DNA from: Emiliania huxleyi CCMP1516
Taxonomy: Eukaryota; Haptophyta; Isochrysidales; Noelaerhabdaceae
Assembly (NCBI RefSeq): GCF_000372725.1
Contig: NW_005202428.1
Span: forward strand, 2,288,873 to 2,352,872
Reading direction: 5' to 3'
DNA: 64,000 nucleotides
A program made the position numbers and the translations under genes. A model generated the notes under the pieces. The model saw nothing but the letters and a program-made list of their open reading frames with translations, had not been told where the DNA came from and did not search any database. Shown here in pieces: positions 10,327 through 20,580 of the stretch. How positions within the stretch are numbered: position 1 is the first letter of the stretch; every line of letters begins with the position of its first letter.

Positions 10327-11943
10327 ATGGCTTCTCGCCAAATGGCCCGAGGGGCGAGGCCTCCGCTGCCCCTCTTGCTGCTGCTGTTGCTCCCGGATGG
10401 CGGCACCGCCCTGCTGCCGCTCGGCAGTGGCCGGTGCGCCGGCCCGAGGCACGCTGCGCCGCACTCGCCGCGTGCTGGCGCTGGGCCGCTCGCAATGCAG
10501 CCTGCGGCTCGGCGGCGGCTCCCGCCCATGCCGCTCAAGCTGAGCAGCGGCCGCTCGCCGGCGCCGCGGCTGCGCGGCGCGATGGCGCAGGCGGGCGGCG
10601 GCGCCCGTGCCGCCGCCGCGCCTAGGGGTGGCAAGCGAGTCCGTGCTCTCGTGCTGGTGCTGCTCGTGCTGCAGACGACAGTCATCACGCTGCTGGCGCG
10701 CGAGTCACGCATCCCTGTGGCGGGGCGGCCGATGTACCTCGGCGCCGCCGCCGTCCTCGTGTCGGAGTGCATCAAGCTCCCCGTCTGCCTCGCCGTCATC
10801 TCGCGCCAGCTCGGAGGGCCGCGGCAGATGCTAGCGGACGTGCGGCAGCGGGTGGTGGTGGGGTGGCGGGACACGCTCGCGATGGGGCTTCCGGCGCTGC
10901 TGTTCGGCCTCCAGAACATGCTCTTCTTCGTCTCCGTCTCCAACCTCTCCGCCACCTCGTACCAGCTCTGGTCCCAGTCCAAGACGCTGACAACGGCTCT
11001 CTTCTACGTCCTCTACCTCGGCGGCGCGCTGCGGCGGCTGCAGTGGCTCTCGCTCTCCCTGCTCTGCGCCGGCGTGGGGCTCGTCCAGGCGTCCGACTCG
11101 GTCTCCGCCGCGGCGGGCGCCGCGTCCGCCGGCCGGCCGCTGCTCGGCATCAGCGCGGTGCTCGCCTCGTCTCTGCTCTCGGGCTTTGCGAACATCGACC
11201 GCGAGAAGAAGATGACTAATTAACTACTTAGTTAATTAGTTAGTTAATTAGGCTTCGCGAACATCTACCTCGAGAAGAAGATGAAGGCGAGCGAGGCGTC
11301 GCTGTGGGTGCGCAACGTGCAGCTCGCCGTCTTCGGCATCCCGCAGGCCGCCCTCCCCTCCCCTTCGGCCGAGCGCGCGCTCCGAGACAGAGAGCCGCCC
11401 AGGCGTCACCGCCGCACGCTGTGAGCAGGCCCTCTTTGTCCTCTTTGGGCTCGAGAGGGCAGCCCTCGCCGCCTCGGGCCCCTTCGTCGGCTTCACGCCC
11501 ACCGTCTGGTCCGTCGTCTGGCTGCGCGCGCTCGGCGGGCTGCTCGTCGCCGCCGTAATCAAGTACGCCGACAACATCGTCAAGACCTACGCCACCGCCG
11601 TCGCAATCGTCCTCACGTGCGAACGCCACGCACGCCACGCACACACGCTGGCGCAGCGCCCTCCTCCGACCCACGCCTTCCGACCCACGGCCCGCCCCTC
11701 TCTTCTCGGCCGCTCGCCGCTCGAACACCCGCCTGGCGCCCGGCGCCCACCCCCGTTCGCCTCGCCCCGCGCAGGTGCGTTGTTTCGTCGGTCCTCGACG
11801 GCTCGCGGCCCACGCGCGCCTTCCTGCAGGGCATGTCGCTCGTGCTCGCATCGGTGCTCCTCTACAACCGGAAGCCGAAGCCTTCGCCGCCGCCGCTCGA
11901 CGATGGAGAGGCTGCGGCGCGGCGACAGGCAGGCCGCTTGTGA
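10327..11943 (+). CDS. Nucleotide-sugar transporter (SLC35A / CMP-sialate type)
   Basis: Predicted antiporter moving nucleotide sugars into the Golgi or ER for glycan synthesis. Exons 10327-11182, 11252-11346, 11429-11616 and 11775-11943 give 435 residues. Diagnostic blocks are YQLWSQSKTLTTALFYVLYL, SLLSGFANIYLEKKMK and, near the C-terminus, WLRALGGLLVAAVIKYADNI followed by VKTYATAVAIVLT, as in the PF04142 family. About ten hydrophobic segments are visible. Family members are usually ~320-350 residues; the extra N-terminus (Leu-rich PPLPLLLLLLLPDG, then Arg/Pro-rich) is either a signal/transit extension, or the true start is ATG 10582 (MAQAGGG), giving ~350 residues. Introns 1 and 2 are GC-AG and intron 3 GT-AG. 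Intron 1 (11183-11251) is a near-copy of the next exon start plus an AT-rich filler. The substrate cannot be told from sequence. Confidence 0.85.
11183..11251 (+). other. 69-nt GC-AG intron derived from local exon duplication
   Basis: The intron's first ~33 bases repeat the start of the following exon (GGCTTTGCGAACATC in the intron, GGCTTCGCGAACATC in the exon) with three differences in all. The rest is an AT-rich stretch made of TTAATTAGT-like units ending TTAG. Excision restores the conserved FANIYLEKKMK frame, while retention gives an in-frame TAA at 11221-11223. Confidence 0.8.
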
Positions 11944-12620
11944 CGTCGCTTTGGGGGGGGGGGGGGAGCCACCGCGAGACGTGAGTTCCGGGAGCTTGGC
12001 GGGAGCGAGCGGTGAGCGTGTTCGGCGTGTCAAGAGAGAGTGACACGGGGCGCGCCGCAGTGCTCCGGTTCTGGTCTTCAGGGACGAAATACGCGAGGGA
12101 GCATGTCGCATGCCGTGGAGGGACGTTGGACTGTGCGGGAGTCGCGAGAGCGAGAGTCAGACTGTTGAGCTGCTGCTGTCCGGTCTCCGGTCTCTGGACG
12201 TCTCTAGTCGCATTGCAGTCTATGGTGTTAGTCTCACGTGTTACATGACGGGAGACGGAAAACGCGAAAGTCCATATCGGACCGTACTCCGTAGGACGGC
12301 GGGACGGGGACGCCTCTGCCCACTGCCCTCTGGCTCTGCCTCTCACGCGTCTCACCACTCCGCCTGGTCCGCCAAAAAAACTGTGCGCCACTTTTTTTCT
12401 TTTTTGACCGAGATGTGTCGATCGGTGTAGCGCCTCTCGCGGGTACGCGCCGCGGCGTCCTCTCGCTCTCTCGCGCCTGTCTCGCGCACACAAGACACAT
12501 ACACACCATCCGCATCGTAACACGCCGGTATAAAGCTATAAACGCCCGGAACTGAGAGCAAGGCGCGGGGGGCGGGTCAGTGTCGCACCCACCATCAGCA
12601 CGTCAGAGCAGCATCTACAG
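11944..12620. other. Intergenic, no gene seen
   Basis: Lies between the convergent 3' ends of the transporter and the Nudix gene. Contains a G-run at 11952-11966 and a T-rich tract TTTTTTTCTTTTTTG at 12389-12404. A string TATAAAGCTATAAA near 12530 resembles a TATA element but precedes no clear gene. Confidence 0.45.
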
Positions 12621-12624
12621 CAAC

Positions 12625-13600
12625 TCAGACATCCAACCGACGCGATCGATCTTCACCACTGTAACGTCTCCGTCTCCGCTCGCCCGGCCCCAGCCGCCTG
12701 CCAGCCGCCTCCTCGGCGAGGTGCGCCTCGAGGAGAGGCACCGCGTGGTCCAAGAGTGTGCGGATCTTGTCGTTGCACAGGCGGCTCCTCTCCCGCGCCA
12801 GCATTGCTCGCACCGCCTCCGTGCTCGCCCACCTCCAGCGCGCAACCTCCGCGTCGAAGCGGAGCCGCGTTTCCGCCCCCTCGGCCAGCCGCACCCAGTA
12901 CAGCGCAGTCACCTGCAGGTCGAGCTTCGTGCGGTCCCTCCGCCCCCCGAGCCCGCCGTCGCGCGAGTAGTTGGACCTGCGAGCGCGCACGGATGAAGAT
13001 TTACAAGATGAGCTCGATGGGTCTGTGGTGATAGTCTCCGACGGCGATGACGGGGCTGGCGCGCGCGGCTGCGGCAGGGGTGCGCGTCAGGTGTGGAGGG
13101 GTCGGGCCGGCGCACTTGAAGAGGACCGGCACGCCCAGAGGGCCCAGCGAGGCGATATCGACCACGCCGAGCTCCTCCCTCACAGCCCGGCGGACCGTGG
13201 ACTCCCACGCCTCGCTCGGCGCGCTGTGCTCGCCGACGAGGCCCCACGCCGTCGGGCAAGTTACGACCCTATCGCTGCGCTGCAGCAGGAGCAGCTCAGC
13301 TGCCGTCGCAGGCCCGCGTAGAACACCGATCCAGACGCCACGGTGCAGCAGGCCTCGATCGTGCGCCGCGCCGATGGGCACCATTGCGCCAGCATTTGGC
13401 GCGAGCGAGTCGGCAGGGATCAGCCTGAGATGTGCCACCGCTTCGCTGCCCACCCACTCGCGTACGACGGCACCGCCCGGCAAAGAAAGCTGGTAGAGTT
13501 CTACCAGCGGCTCCTGTGCTCCCTCCCTGCCCACCGCGGAGGCATGAGGATAGGACAAGGAAAGAAGCGGGAGTAAGCACTCCATGCAAGTGCTGCTCAT
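12625..13600 (-). CDS. Nudix hydrolase-domain protein
   Basis: Likely hydrolyses a nucleoside-diphosphate-linked substrate, the general role of this superfamily; the exact substrate cannot be assigned. Exons 13116-13600 and 12625-12976 with one GT-AG intron (139 nt) give 278 residues, ATG at 13600 (MSSTCMEC). The fold starts around residue 75 (GLLHRGVWIGVL). The Nudix box is GEHSAPSEAWESTVRRAVREELGV, matching G-x5-E-x7-R-E-x-x-E-E-x-G closely, with the metal-binding REE-L core intact (broken here as GEHSAPSEAWES plus TVRRAVREELGV). After the intron come VTALYWVRL and an Arg-rich C-terminal helix. The gene is divergent from the FAD protein at 13964, with a duplicated repeat in the 363 bp between. 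Confidence 0.8.
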
Positions 13601-13696
13601 GCAGCGTCTTCTGATAAACGCAGTGGAAGATACAAAGAGACGGAGCAGCAACGAGCGCCCTGCTCGCGTAGCAGCGCGGCGGCGCCGCGGCCTTTC

Positions 13697-13862
13697 TTTT
13701 TCAGTGTATGTAGCTCTTACGAACATACCCGTAGGTGAACTGCTGACAGGGTTTGCGATGAGGAGCGATCCGAACGTGGTATTCGGGTGATTTTTCAGTG
13801 TATGTAGCTCTTACGTACATTCGAGTCTCTGCTGACAGGGTTTGCGATGAGGAGCGACCCGA
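13697..13862. repeat. Tandem pair of a ~75 bp dispersed repeat
   Basis: Copies at 13697-13772 and 13791-13862 share TTTTTCAGTGTATGTAGCTC and GCTGACAGGGTTTGCGATGA. Partial relatives occur at 44503-44540 and 45017-45078. The first part contains a near-palindrome around GTACGTACATTC. Here the pair sits in a divergent promoter region. Confidence 0.75.
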
Positions 13863-13963
13863 TGATTCGACTTGGAAAGGAAAGTTGAGTTTTTCCCGAG
13901 TGTTCGCCGACCGAGTCCCTCCGCGGAGCGCCGCTCCCGCCAGCGCCGCCCCTCCATCGCACG

Positions 13964-16004
13964 ATGTCCCTCTCCCACTGCTCGGAGGTGGTCGTCGGCG
14001 GCGGCTGGTCCGGTGTGTACTGGGCGTGGCGGCGGCTCGACCAGCCCGGCTACGACGCGTCCGGCCTCTGCCTGCTGGAGGCGAGTGGCCGACTCGGCGG
14101 CCGCACCTACTCGGTCCGGGACCTGGCGCTCGGCGGTCACAATTTCACGCTCGACGTCGGCGCGTACCGCTTCTCTCCCGACATGCACCTGCCGGGCGAC
14201 GTGATCCTGAAGCTGGCACTGCCGACTGCTTGCTACGAGCCCGGCTGCCCGTCGGCCAAGAAGGACATGCCCAAGCCCTTCCAATTCAACTACTCTGCCC
14301 CTCTTCGGCGCATCATTGACCCGGCGACAGGTCTCCCGGCCGGCTACGCGACCGCACTCGAGGCGATGGCGCGCGAGATCGCCGCTGCCGGAGCAACTGT
14401 CACGCTCGGCGCTGAGCTGGTCGGGATCGAGCCTCGCGGAGGGGCGGCCGATGGGGCGGCTGCGGGCGCGCCCGCGCTGCGCATCAAGTCCGCGGCGGGC
14501 GGCGCCACCCGGACCGAGCGGATCGAGCCTGCTGTCGTCATGCTCAACGTCCCGCGTGCGCGGCTCCTGCCACTGCCCGGCGTCGCCAGCCTTCTCGGCG
14601 GGCGCGTCAAGTCGGCGCTGTCGTGCATCCGATTCGACTCGCCAAAGGGCGCGGGGTGGAAGATTTTTTCGCGCTTCCACTCTGGCAACGGCACCACCGC
14701 CCTCTCCAAGGCCTACCTCGGGTACGAGTCCGCCTGGTGGCGCTCGCCCGCCGTCAACCTCACCGAGGGAGAGTACCCGCAGAACGCTTTCTTCCCCATC
14801 GCAACCTCGAAGGGACCACGCTGGAGCTGGCGCTGGTCGGACGGCCGTGGTCCGATCCTTCTCTGTACCTTCCTGTAGGCGTCCCCATCGGCGTGCGCTG
14901 GTCGGACGGGCCCGTGCGCTGCGCGGCGGGTGCCGCGGAACGCGGCGCGGCGGGCGGCGCGGAGCGGGAGTGCGCGGGTTTCCTCGAGATCTTCTACTCG
15001 GTCTCCAACGAGACGCTCTTCCGCTCCGTCTCTCGCGCGCCCGTCGACCCGCTCGGCGTCGCCACGCGCGCCACCGCCGGCGCGACCCTCGACTTGGTGC
15101 ACGAGGCGCTGCTCGAGGCGATCTCGCCGCTCCTGACCGCGCGCGGAGTCAAGGCGGCGTCGCTGCCGAAGCCGTCCCTCCTCGCGGTGGGCGTCTGGAC
15201 GCGGCCGGACGCAAAGGAGCCGCTTGGCCCTCCCGTCGGGTGCGTGGGCAGATGCGGGATAGCCGGTCTCCATGGGGGCCGCCCGGCCATGCACCGCTTG
15301 ATACGCCGTGTCGACACCGCACGGCCGCGGAGCCAACGGGTGGGAGAGGTTGTGCATATGGCCACGTCCAGAGTGTATGCCCCCCGGCTTGACCACGCAG
15401 GTACACCGCGCCGACAAAGGTCTACTACGCGCCGGAGGTGTCCGGCTCGCTCGGCGCGGCGTGCGGCGTGTCCGGCCTCAGCGAGGGCGAGTACCGGCTC
15501 GCGGCGCTGCAGCCGCTCGGACCTGGTGCGCCGCTCTACATGGCCAACAATGACTGGGTCGTCTCCGAGACAAGGTACATGTACGGCGATTGGGCGGAGG
15601 AGTCGCTGCTGCAGGCGTTTGCACCCGAGTGCCCCTCGTGCATCTCTCGGCTACATCCCGGCTCCTCCTCGGCTACGTCTCGGCTACATCTCGGCCACAA
15701 TTCGTTGGGTGCACTCTGTGTGCACACCTACACTCTGTGTGCCGTGGGGCTCCGGCCGGTCGCACCGGATGCGGAGAGATGCGAGGGATCGCCCCAGCCT
15801 CAATCTCTCTCTGCGCTCACCGTCTCGCGCTGCTGCTAGGCGGAGCGGGCGCTGCGCGTCGCCGGCCAGCCTCGGCCCGCGTGGCTCGATGCCGACTATT
15901 ACGAGCAGCGGGTCGCCGCGGGCCTCGAGGTCGGCCGGAGAGCGAGCTATCGGTTGGATCTCGGCTGGATCTCGGCTGTAGGTCGCATCGGTCCTCGGGG
16001 CTGA
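13964..16004 (+). CDS. FAD-dependent amine oxidase-like protein
   Basis: Predicted flavin oxidoreductase of the monoamine/polyamine oxidase superfamily. Exons 13964-14825, 14879-15239, 15401-15614 and 15840-16004 give 533 residues. Near the N-terminus is the Rossmann motif VVVGGGWSGVYWAWRRL, then LLEASGRLGGRTYSV, matching the family's E-x-x-x-R-x-GGR element; LDVGAYRFSPDMH follows as the substrate-loop region. The C-terminal GDWAEESLLQAERAL matches the second FAD-contact motif, in which an Asp or Glu and a helix cap the flavin. Introns 1 and 4 are GC-AG; the first donor could be 14826 or 14832. No signal peptide or membrane segment is evident. The last exon has a short unmatched tail, so the exact C-terminus is less certain. 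The substrate is unknown. Confidence 0.75.
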
Positions 16005-16341
16005 CCGTCGGGCCGCGGGTCTCGAGCTGACCGGCCTCGCCGCGGCGTGAAGGAGGAGAAGGCAGCAAGATAGAGCCGCTCTCTGCTCTCACAGGGGCTT
16101 GGAAGTGTGCTTCGTTGCCGGGCTCTGGGGTGTCCTCGTCAGGAGTCTCTCTCCCGGCTCAGCTCTCTCACGTCTCAGCCCACACTGAGGCCGTGAGACG
16201 CTTTTTCCCCAGGCTGAGACGCCCACGTGTTGTACTATTGACGCTCTTTGTTTTCTGGTACAAAAATCATGTTCAAATGGCAACGGCGAGAGAGCAGGGC
16301 GATGTCACGTCTGCCTCGGGACAGCATCAAGCCGCCACGCT
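16005..16341. other. Short intergenic region
   Basis: Lies between the convergent ends of the FAD protein and the small Cys-rich gene. No gene or repeat identified. Confidence 0.4.
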
Positions 16342-16635
16342 TCAACAGCACGCTTTGAAGGTCGACACGCCCCGAGCAATGCCCCGCCCCTTCTGCTCCT
16401 GGGCAGTGAGCGTGCAAGCGCCGCGCTCTATCGTGAGCGGCGTGAAGGTGGAGCTCCAGGCGCCGTCGCTCTCGGTGATTGTGTCCTCGTTGGTCACAAA
16501 GCAGCAGCAGCAGCGCGTGGTCTGCTTGAGTTGCGTGGCGCTCTCCTCGGCCCACAGCCAGCACAGCCCCGGCGTCGTGTAGGATACCCACCAACCCGCG
16601 AGCTCGCTCGCGGTGTAGCTCGAGGTGGTGGCCAT
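16342..16635 (-). CDS. Small Cys-rich hypothetical protein
   Basis: 97 residues from ATG 16635 (MATTSSYTASELAGWWVSY). It has a CCCC cluster in the middle (TTRCCCCFVTNEDT) and a terminal FKACC. ELAGWWVSY loosely resembles the G-x-W start of lipocalin-like barrels and the alternating polar strands fit a small beta fold, but this is only a resemblance. No clear signal peptide. A run of A with one G (about 16696-16703 on the plus strand, T-rich in gene sense) lies about 60 bp upstream. Balanced composition and the absence of frame problems favour a real single-exon gene. Confidence 0.5.
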   Translation of the reverse strand: MATTSSYTASELAGWWVSYTTPGLCWLWAEESATQLKQTTRCCCCFVTNEDTITESDGAWSSTFTPLTIERGACTLTAQEQKGRGIARGVSTFKACC

Positions 16636-16810
16636 CAGCACAGGAAAACACGAGAGGCACGAGAGGCAAGGCACAACAACCCGGGCTGCTCCTGCACCAC
16701 GGCGAAAAAAGACCCGGGTTCTCGTCTGGTGTTTATTGGCTCCGAGTAGAGGGGGCGCTCCGCTGCTAGGGGAAACCTGGAGCGCGGACTAACCCTCGGA
16801 GACCCGTGTT

Positions 16811-16978
16811 TAGAGCCTGTTTTTGCCACTTCGTTAGCTCTCCAGGGGTCTCTAATCTTGAAATCCGAGACCTAAATATCAGACCTGCCGGCAAATTTAA
16901 CGGTTTGCTTGCCACTGCGTTGCCGGTGATATCGGACCCTCAAGAGCTAACCGAAGTGGCAAAAACTGGCTCTTACTT
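16811..16978. mobile_element. ~165 bp hairpin MITE-like element
   Basis: The left end TAGAGCCTGTTTTTGCCACT and the reverse complement of the right end, TAAGAGCCAGTTTTTGCCAC, match over about 32 bp with few mismatches, continuing into TTAGCTCT. The interior is AT-richer and non-coding. Target-site duplication is not obvious. Confidence 0.65.
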
Positions 16979-17660
16979 TAAGGCCCTTTCCCTGCGAACG
17001 CGCACCCCCGGGGCTAGGGCTCTCTTGCCCGCAACCCGATGCCAATCATCCGGCCCGCTGGGTGCGCTTCTGAGCTCCCCGGCCCTGGATGTGCGGTTAC
17101 TGATTGCACTCCAAGTGCTCCAAGTTCTCGACACATCGCGCCGCGAGGTTGTGGAAGAGGCGGTGCGGGCGCGGACACGCTAGGTGGAGGAGGCGGGGAA
17201 GCTGGAATGGGACTGACTGGGGGAGTGAGTGAGCGGTTGCCGAGCCTTGCCTGCCCTCCTGCGTCGCGGACGCGAGGCGGGCGGTGGCGAGGGAGCTCAC
17301 GGGGCTCACGCACGCAGGTGGTGAGTTGGCGAAGGGGTGGATGGAGGAGGAAGGGATGGTGGAAGCGGAGGAGGCTGTCCATCCTCGTTGGAAAGTGTGC
17401 TTCTGCTTCTCGCTCGAGAGTGTCCCTTTGTCATGCCGGAATGCATGCGCTGTGTTCTTCTTTCCGTTCTCGGGGGAACGGACTAAAAATTCCCCGGATA
17501 TTGTGTGTGCTCGACCTCGAGGGCTATTTTTGGGCCAGGTACCAATTTTGTCGAATTTATTTCAAAGTCTGCAGGCGCGGAGCGCCTGCGAAAATTTTGA
17601 AAAAAATTGCGGCCAGGCCTGATTTCAACAAGATCTTTCAAATCTGCGGTGGGGTGGAGT
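16979..17660. other. Region without a recognisable gene
   Basis: Competing open frames at 17014-17382 and 17039-17680 show no domain. From about 17505 sequence related to the 18300-18650 repeats begins (GTGTGCTCGACCTCGAG, then AAATTTG-like and TTTGCGG motifs). Confidence 0.4.
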
Positions 17661-17953
17661 TGGGGGGTGGGTTAGGTTAGGGTTGTTAGGGTTAGAGGGT
17701 TAGGGTCAGGGTTAGTCTTGTTGTGTCTGTATATGCCAGCGTTGCAGGGTTCTGCGCTGGGATCTGGCCCCACAGCGCCGACGACTAAGACTCAGCCCCG
17801 CACGCTGACCTAGGGTTGGTTCAGGGTTAGGGTTAGGGTTAGGGTTAGGGTTAGGGTTAGTCTTCTTGTGTTTGTATGCCAGCGTTGCAGAGTTCTGCGC
17901 TGGGATCTGGCCCCAGCGCCGACGAGTAAGACTCAGCACCGCACGCTGACCCC
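17660..17953. repeat. TTAGGG tracts between two copies of a ~92 bp unit
   Basis: Degenerate TTAGGG units at 17672-17715 precede a unit containing GCGTTGCAGGGTTCTGCGCT. A cleaner run of about six TTAGGG units (17825-17860) follows, then a second copy of the unit with GCGTTGCAGAGTTCTGCGCT. This is interstitial telomere-type sequence in a duplicated block; the flanks continue, so it is not a chromosome end. Confidence 0.85.
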
Positions 17954-18660
17954 ACCAAATGCCGCCTCAGGGCGCCAGGCCGCCAGCCACCACTTACACG
18001 TGGCCGGCGCCCTCTCGCGGCAAAAGGGTCGAGCGAGCGGGCCAGAGTCGCGATGTCTGCGCACCCGCGTGCCGATGGGCGGCGCACGCAGCGGAGAGAG
18101 GCCCTGTCACGCCGCCAGTAGCGTTCCGCACTCCCCAGCCACGCCACCAAATGCCGCCTCAGGGCGCCAGCCACCTCTTACACGCGGTCGGCGCCCTCTC
18201 GCGGCAAAAGGGTCGAGCGAGCGGGCAGAGTCGCGAGATGTCCCTGCGCACCTGGGTGTTCGCCGCCTATATGCTCTATCCTGTGCCAAGACTATATGCT
18301 CTATCCTGTGCCAAGACGGACACGTTTTGACAATCAAAATCTACCTTAAAATTTGCTGCCGCCCCTCGAAATTTGCTGATCAAAGTTTGCGGTGGCCCGG
18401 ATCGAAACCTGTATACTTTGGCCAACTGGTTGAGCGCTGCAACATGCACACAGCACGCGACTAAAGCCGATGCCGTAAAGTACTCAAGGGACGGCTGTGT
18501 GTGCTCGACCTCGAGAGATATTACTGCCAAGACGGGCACGTTTTGACAATCAAAATCTACCTTAAAATTTGCGGCCGCCCCTCGAAATTTGCAGGAAATT
18601 TGCTGACGTCAAACGATGTCAAAATTTGCGGTGGCCCGGAGATGTACTTTGGCCAAGGGA
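17953..18660. repeat. Nested tandem duplications, subtelomere-like
   Basis: One unit (CCACCAAATGCCGCCTCAGG onward, ~110 bp) occurs at 17953 and 18146. Another unit (CACGTTTTGACAATCAAAAT onward) occurs at 18322 and 18537, each ending in GCGGTGGCCCGG and a TACTTTGGCCAA motif. No coding sequence is convincing. Confidence 0.75.
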
Positions 18661-18892
18661 TATTGTGGTCTGTTTACCATTACATTTATATGCGTGATCG
18701 CTTTCATCTGTTTACGTATGAGAGTCCAGAGAACACGCAGAGTTCTGACAACTAGATAAACACAGACAGGTGTGCGGCACGCTCCAGCCTCCATCACAGG
18801 CGGGATTTCACCTCAGGCACCCTTGGGGGTGCTCTCTCAGCTGCTCTGTGCACGTAATACTGTACACCACGCCTGCGACCGATGGCCCTCGC

Positions 18893-20014
18893 TCAGAGAG
18901 CCGCAACCAGGGTGCCGGCTGCCCGCGACGGTAGCAGCGTCCGCGGGCGGCCTCCCCACGGCGACAGCACAGGCAGCGAGTTTAGCAGCGGCCGCCGCTG
19001 GCCGCCGGCCCATTCCTCCAGGGCGGGGCACCCGCCCGACTCCTCGCCCAGAAAGGGTTTTGCCCACGCCTGCTTGAGCGCCTCGAGGGAGAGGCCGCCC
19101 ACCTTGCCGTCGGGGTGGCCCGCGTCTGGCCCGAGCGCAGCCTTGTAGAGGCAGGAAACCCAGCAGGGCGAGGTGACGTTGGTGCGGTCCTTGCCGCAGG
19201 CGTCGAGGCATTCGGGCGCGCCAGCCCTCTGCACCTCCTCGCCAAAGACGCGGACGTGGCAGCTCCGGCTCACAATCTTGTCCACACTCGCGACGCGCCA
19301 GGTGCAGTCCCCGCCCTCCTCTCCGCAGAAGCCCGCCTCAAGGCTGCTGTACCAGGCGCCGCCGTCCGCGGCGGTGAGCTTGCCAAAAACACCTTCGACG
19401 TAGCACTGGGCCGGCGTGGGCGACGGGAGCTGCGGCGAGCGGCGGCACCCCTTGTGCCCAATTCCCTTGCCCATCAGGCTGTAGACCTCCTCAAAACCCA
19501 CGGTTGTGTTGCAAGGACGGAGCTTGGGCGGCCAGCTGGCAGCGCCGCCTGTGGCGAGGCAGTCGCAGATGTACTTGCCGTCCTCGCAGTATCCACCAAA
19601 CGGATCTTGGCCTTCGACGCACACGTTGCACGCGGCGTATCCAGAGAAGCGCGAGTCGACCTCCAGCGTCACCTTGTTGACGACGAGGTCTGCGCCCATC
19701 GCCTCTGGGTTGGTGCAGGGGTCGGGCCCGGGCAGCTTGTGCGAGTGATTCTGGCACAGCAAGGGCGAGATGAGGACCTCGAGGAGGTCGAAGAAGAGGT
19801 CGCCAGTCAGGTCAGCCGTGTTCATGTTCACCGGCACGGCGCCAAACGAATGTTGATTGACGTGAAAGACCGTGATGTTGCGAGCGAAGCGAGTGTCAGG
19901 CCGTCGGAGGACCTGGTCAGCTGGCGCGGTGGCCACCGTGGCAGGCTGGGTGGCGAACGTGGCCAGCGTGGCAGGCTGGGTGGCGAACCCAACGACGAAG
20001 ATGGCAGTAAACAT
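18893..20014 (-). CDS. Secreted Cys-rich protein of unknown function
   Basis: 373 residues from ATG 20014; the N-terminus MFTAIFVVGFATQPATLATF resembles a signal peptide. Part one (ITVFHVNQHSFGAVPVNMNT) precedes a Cys cluster (YAACNVCVEGQDPFGGYCED). Part two has GGAWYSSLEAGFCGEEGGDC, then CTWRVASVDKIVSRSCHVRV, ECLDACGKDRTNVTSPCWVSC and GGCPALEE. This pattern of GGxWYS, CxWRV and paired Cys resembles a lineage-restricted extracellular family I associate with haptophytes and stramenopiles, function undescribed. The many Cys and Asn-x-Thr sites fit an oxidised, glycosylated secreted protein. The last ~45 residues are Pro/Arg-rich and may be a misread intron. A TTTTCTTTTTTCAG string ends 62 bp upstream and could be a 5' UTR splice acceptor. 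Confidence 0.65.
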   Translation of the reverse strand: MFTAIFVVGFATQPATLATFATQPATVATAPADQVLRRPDTRFARNITVFHVNQHSFGAVPVNMNTADLTGDLFFDLLEVLISPLLCQNHSHKLPGPDPCTNPEAMGADLVVNKVTLEVDSRFSGYAACNVCVEGQDPFGGYCEDGKYICDCLATGGAASWPPKLRPCNTTVGFEEVYSLMGKGIGHKGCRRSPQLPSPTPAQCYVEGVFGKLTAADGGAWYSSLEAGFCGEEGGDCTWRVASVDKIVSRSCHVRVFGEEVQRAGAPECLDACGKDRTNVTSPCWVSCLYKAALGPDAGHPDGKVGGLSLEALKQAWAKPFLGEESGGCPALEEWAGGQRRPLLNSLPVLSPWGGRPRTLLPSRAAGTLVAAL

Positions 20015-20139
20015 GTTGGTCAAGGAGTGAGACGCCCTTAGCGCGAGGCTTGCTCCTTGCTTCAGCTGGCTGAAAAAAGAAAACCGAGTCACTTCAACCC
20101 CGAAGGGATGACAAAAGCCACCATACATTTCACTTGCAC

Positions 20140-20580
20140 CTCGAGAGGCTATTCCCAGCCCTAGAGGTGCAAAAGAAGGTGCTCTTCCGTTTGATCAGAT
20201 CACAGCTACCTACTCGCCTGCGAAGCGGGCCTCTTCTGCGTCGGCTCCTCCCTCTGCGGCTAACTCCGAGGCGCCGGAGGAGATCCAGAACGAGGCACTC
20301 TTCCCGGCTTGCCGCGCATACGGCCCAGGAGCTAGGTGAACGATTCCTCGCTGCGGCGCAAGAGGAGGGCACCTTTGGCGAGTGGCTCGACGAGCTGCCG
20401 TTTGAGGTGGCTGCGGCAACCGCCCGGCTGCTCAAGCACCACGCGCGCTCCGGCACGTGGATCGAGATCACTCCCGGCAGCCCTAGCCAGGCCCCGCGCG
20501 CTGGCCGCGACCGCGACCGCGGCCCTCACTTGAGCCCGAATTGCCCATCAGTCAGACGCGCCGGAACCGTCCGACTATAG
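20140..20580 (+). CDS. Possible exon(s) of an unknown gene
   Basis: The segment reading GEWLDELPFEVAAATARLLK, then HHARSGTWIEITPG, has coding-like composition and follows an Ala/Ser-rich stretch in another frame (EAPEEIQNEALFPACR). There is no good ATG, and the two parts are not joined by normal splice sites. A helical repeat or regulatory tail is possible. Low confidence. Confidence 0.25.
   Translation, partial: LERLFPALEVQKKVLFRLIRSQLPTRLRSGPLLRRLLPLRLTPRRRRRSRTRHSSRLAAHTAQELGERFLAAAQEEGTFGEWLDELPFEVAAATARLLKHHARSGTWIEITPGSPSQAPRAGRDRDRGPHLSPNCPSVRRAGTVRL

Noticed and set aside
13720-13745. CCGTAGGTGAAC string resembling the 18S rRNA 3' end
   Set aside because: Only about a dozen bases match and no other rRNA sequence surrounds it; it is part of a dispersed repeat.
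17825-17860. Chromosome end
   Set aside because: Unique and genic sequence continues on both sides, so it is interstitial.
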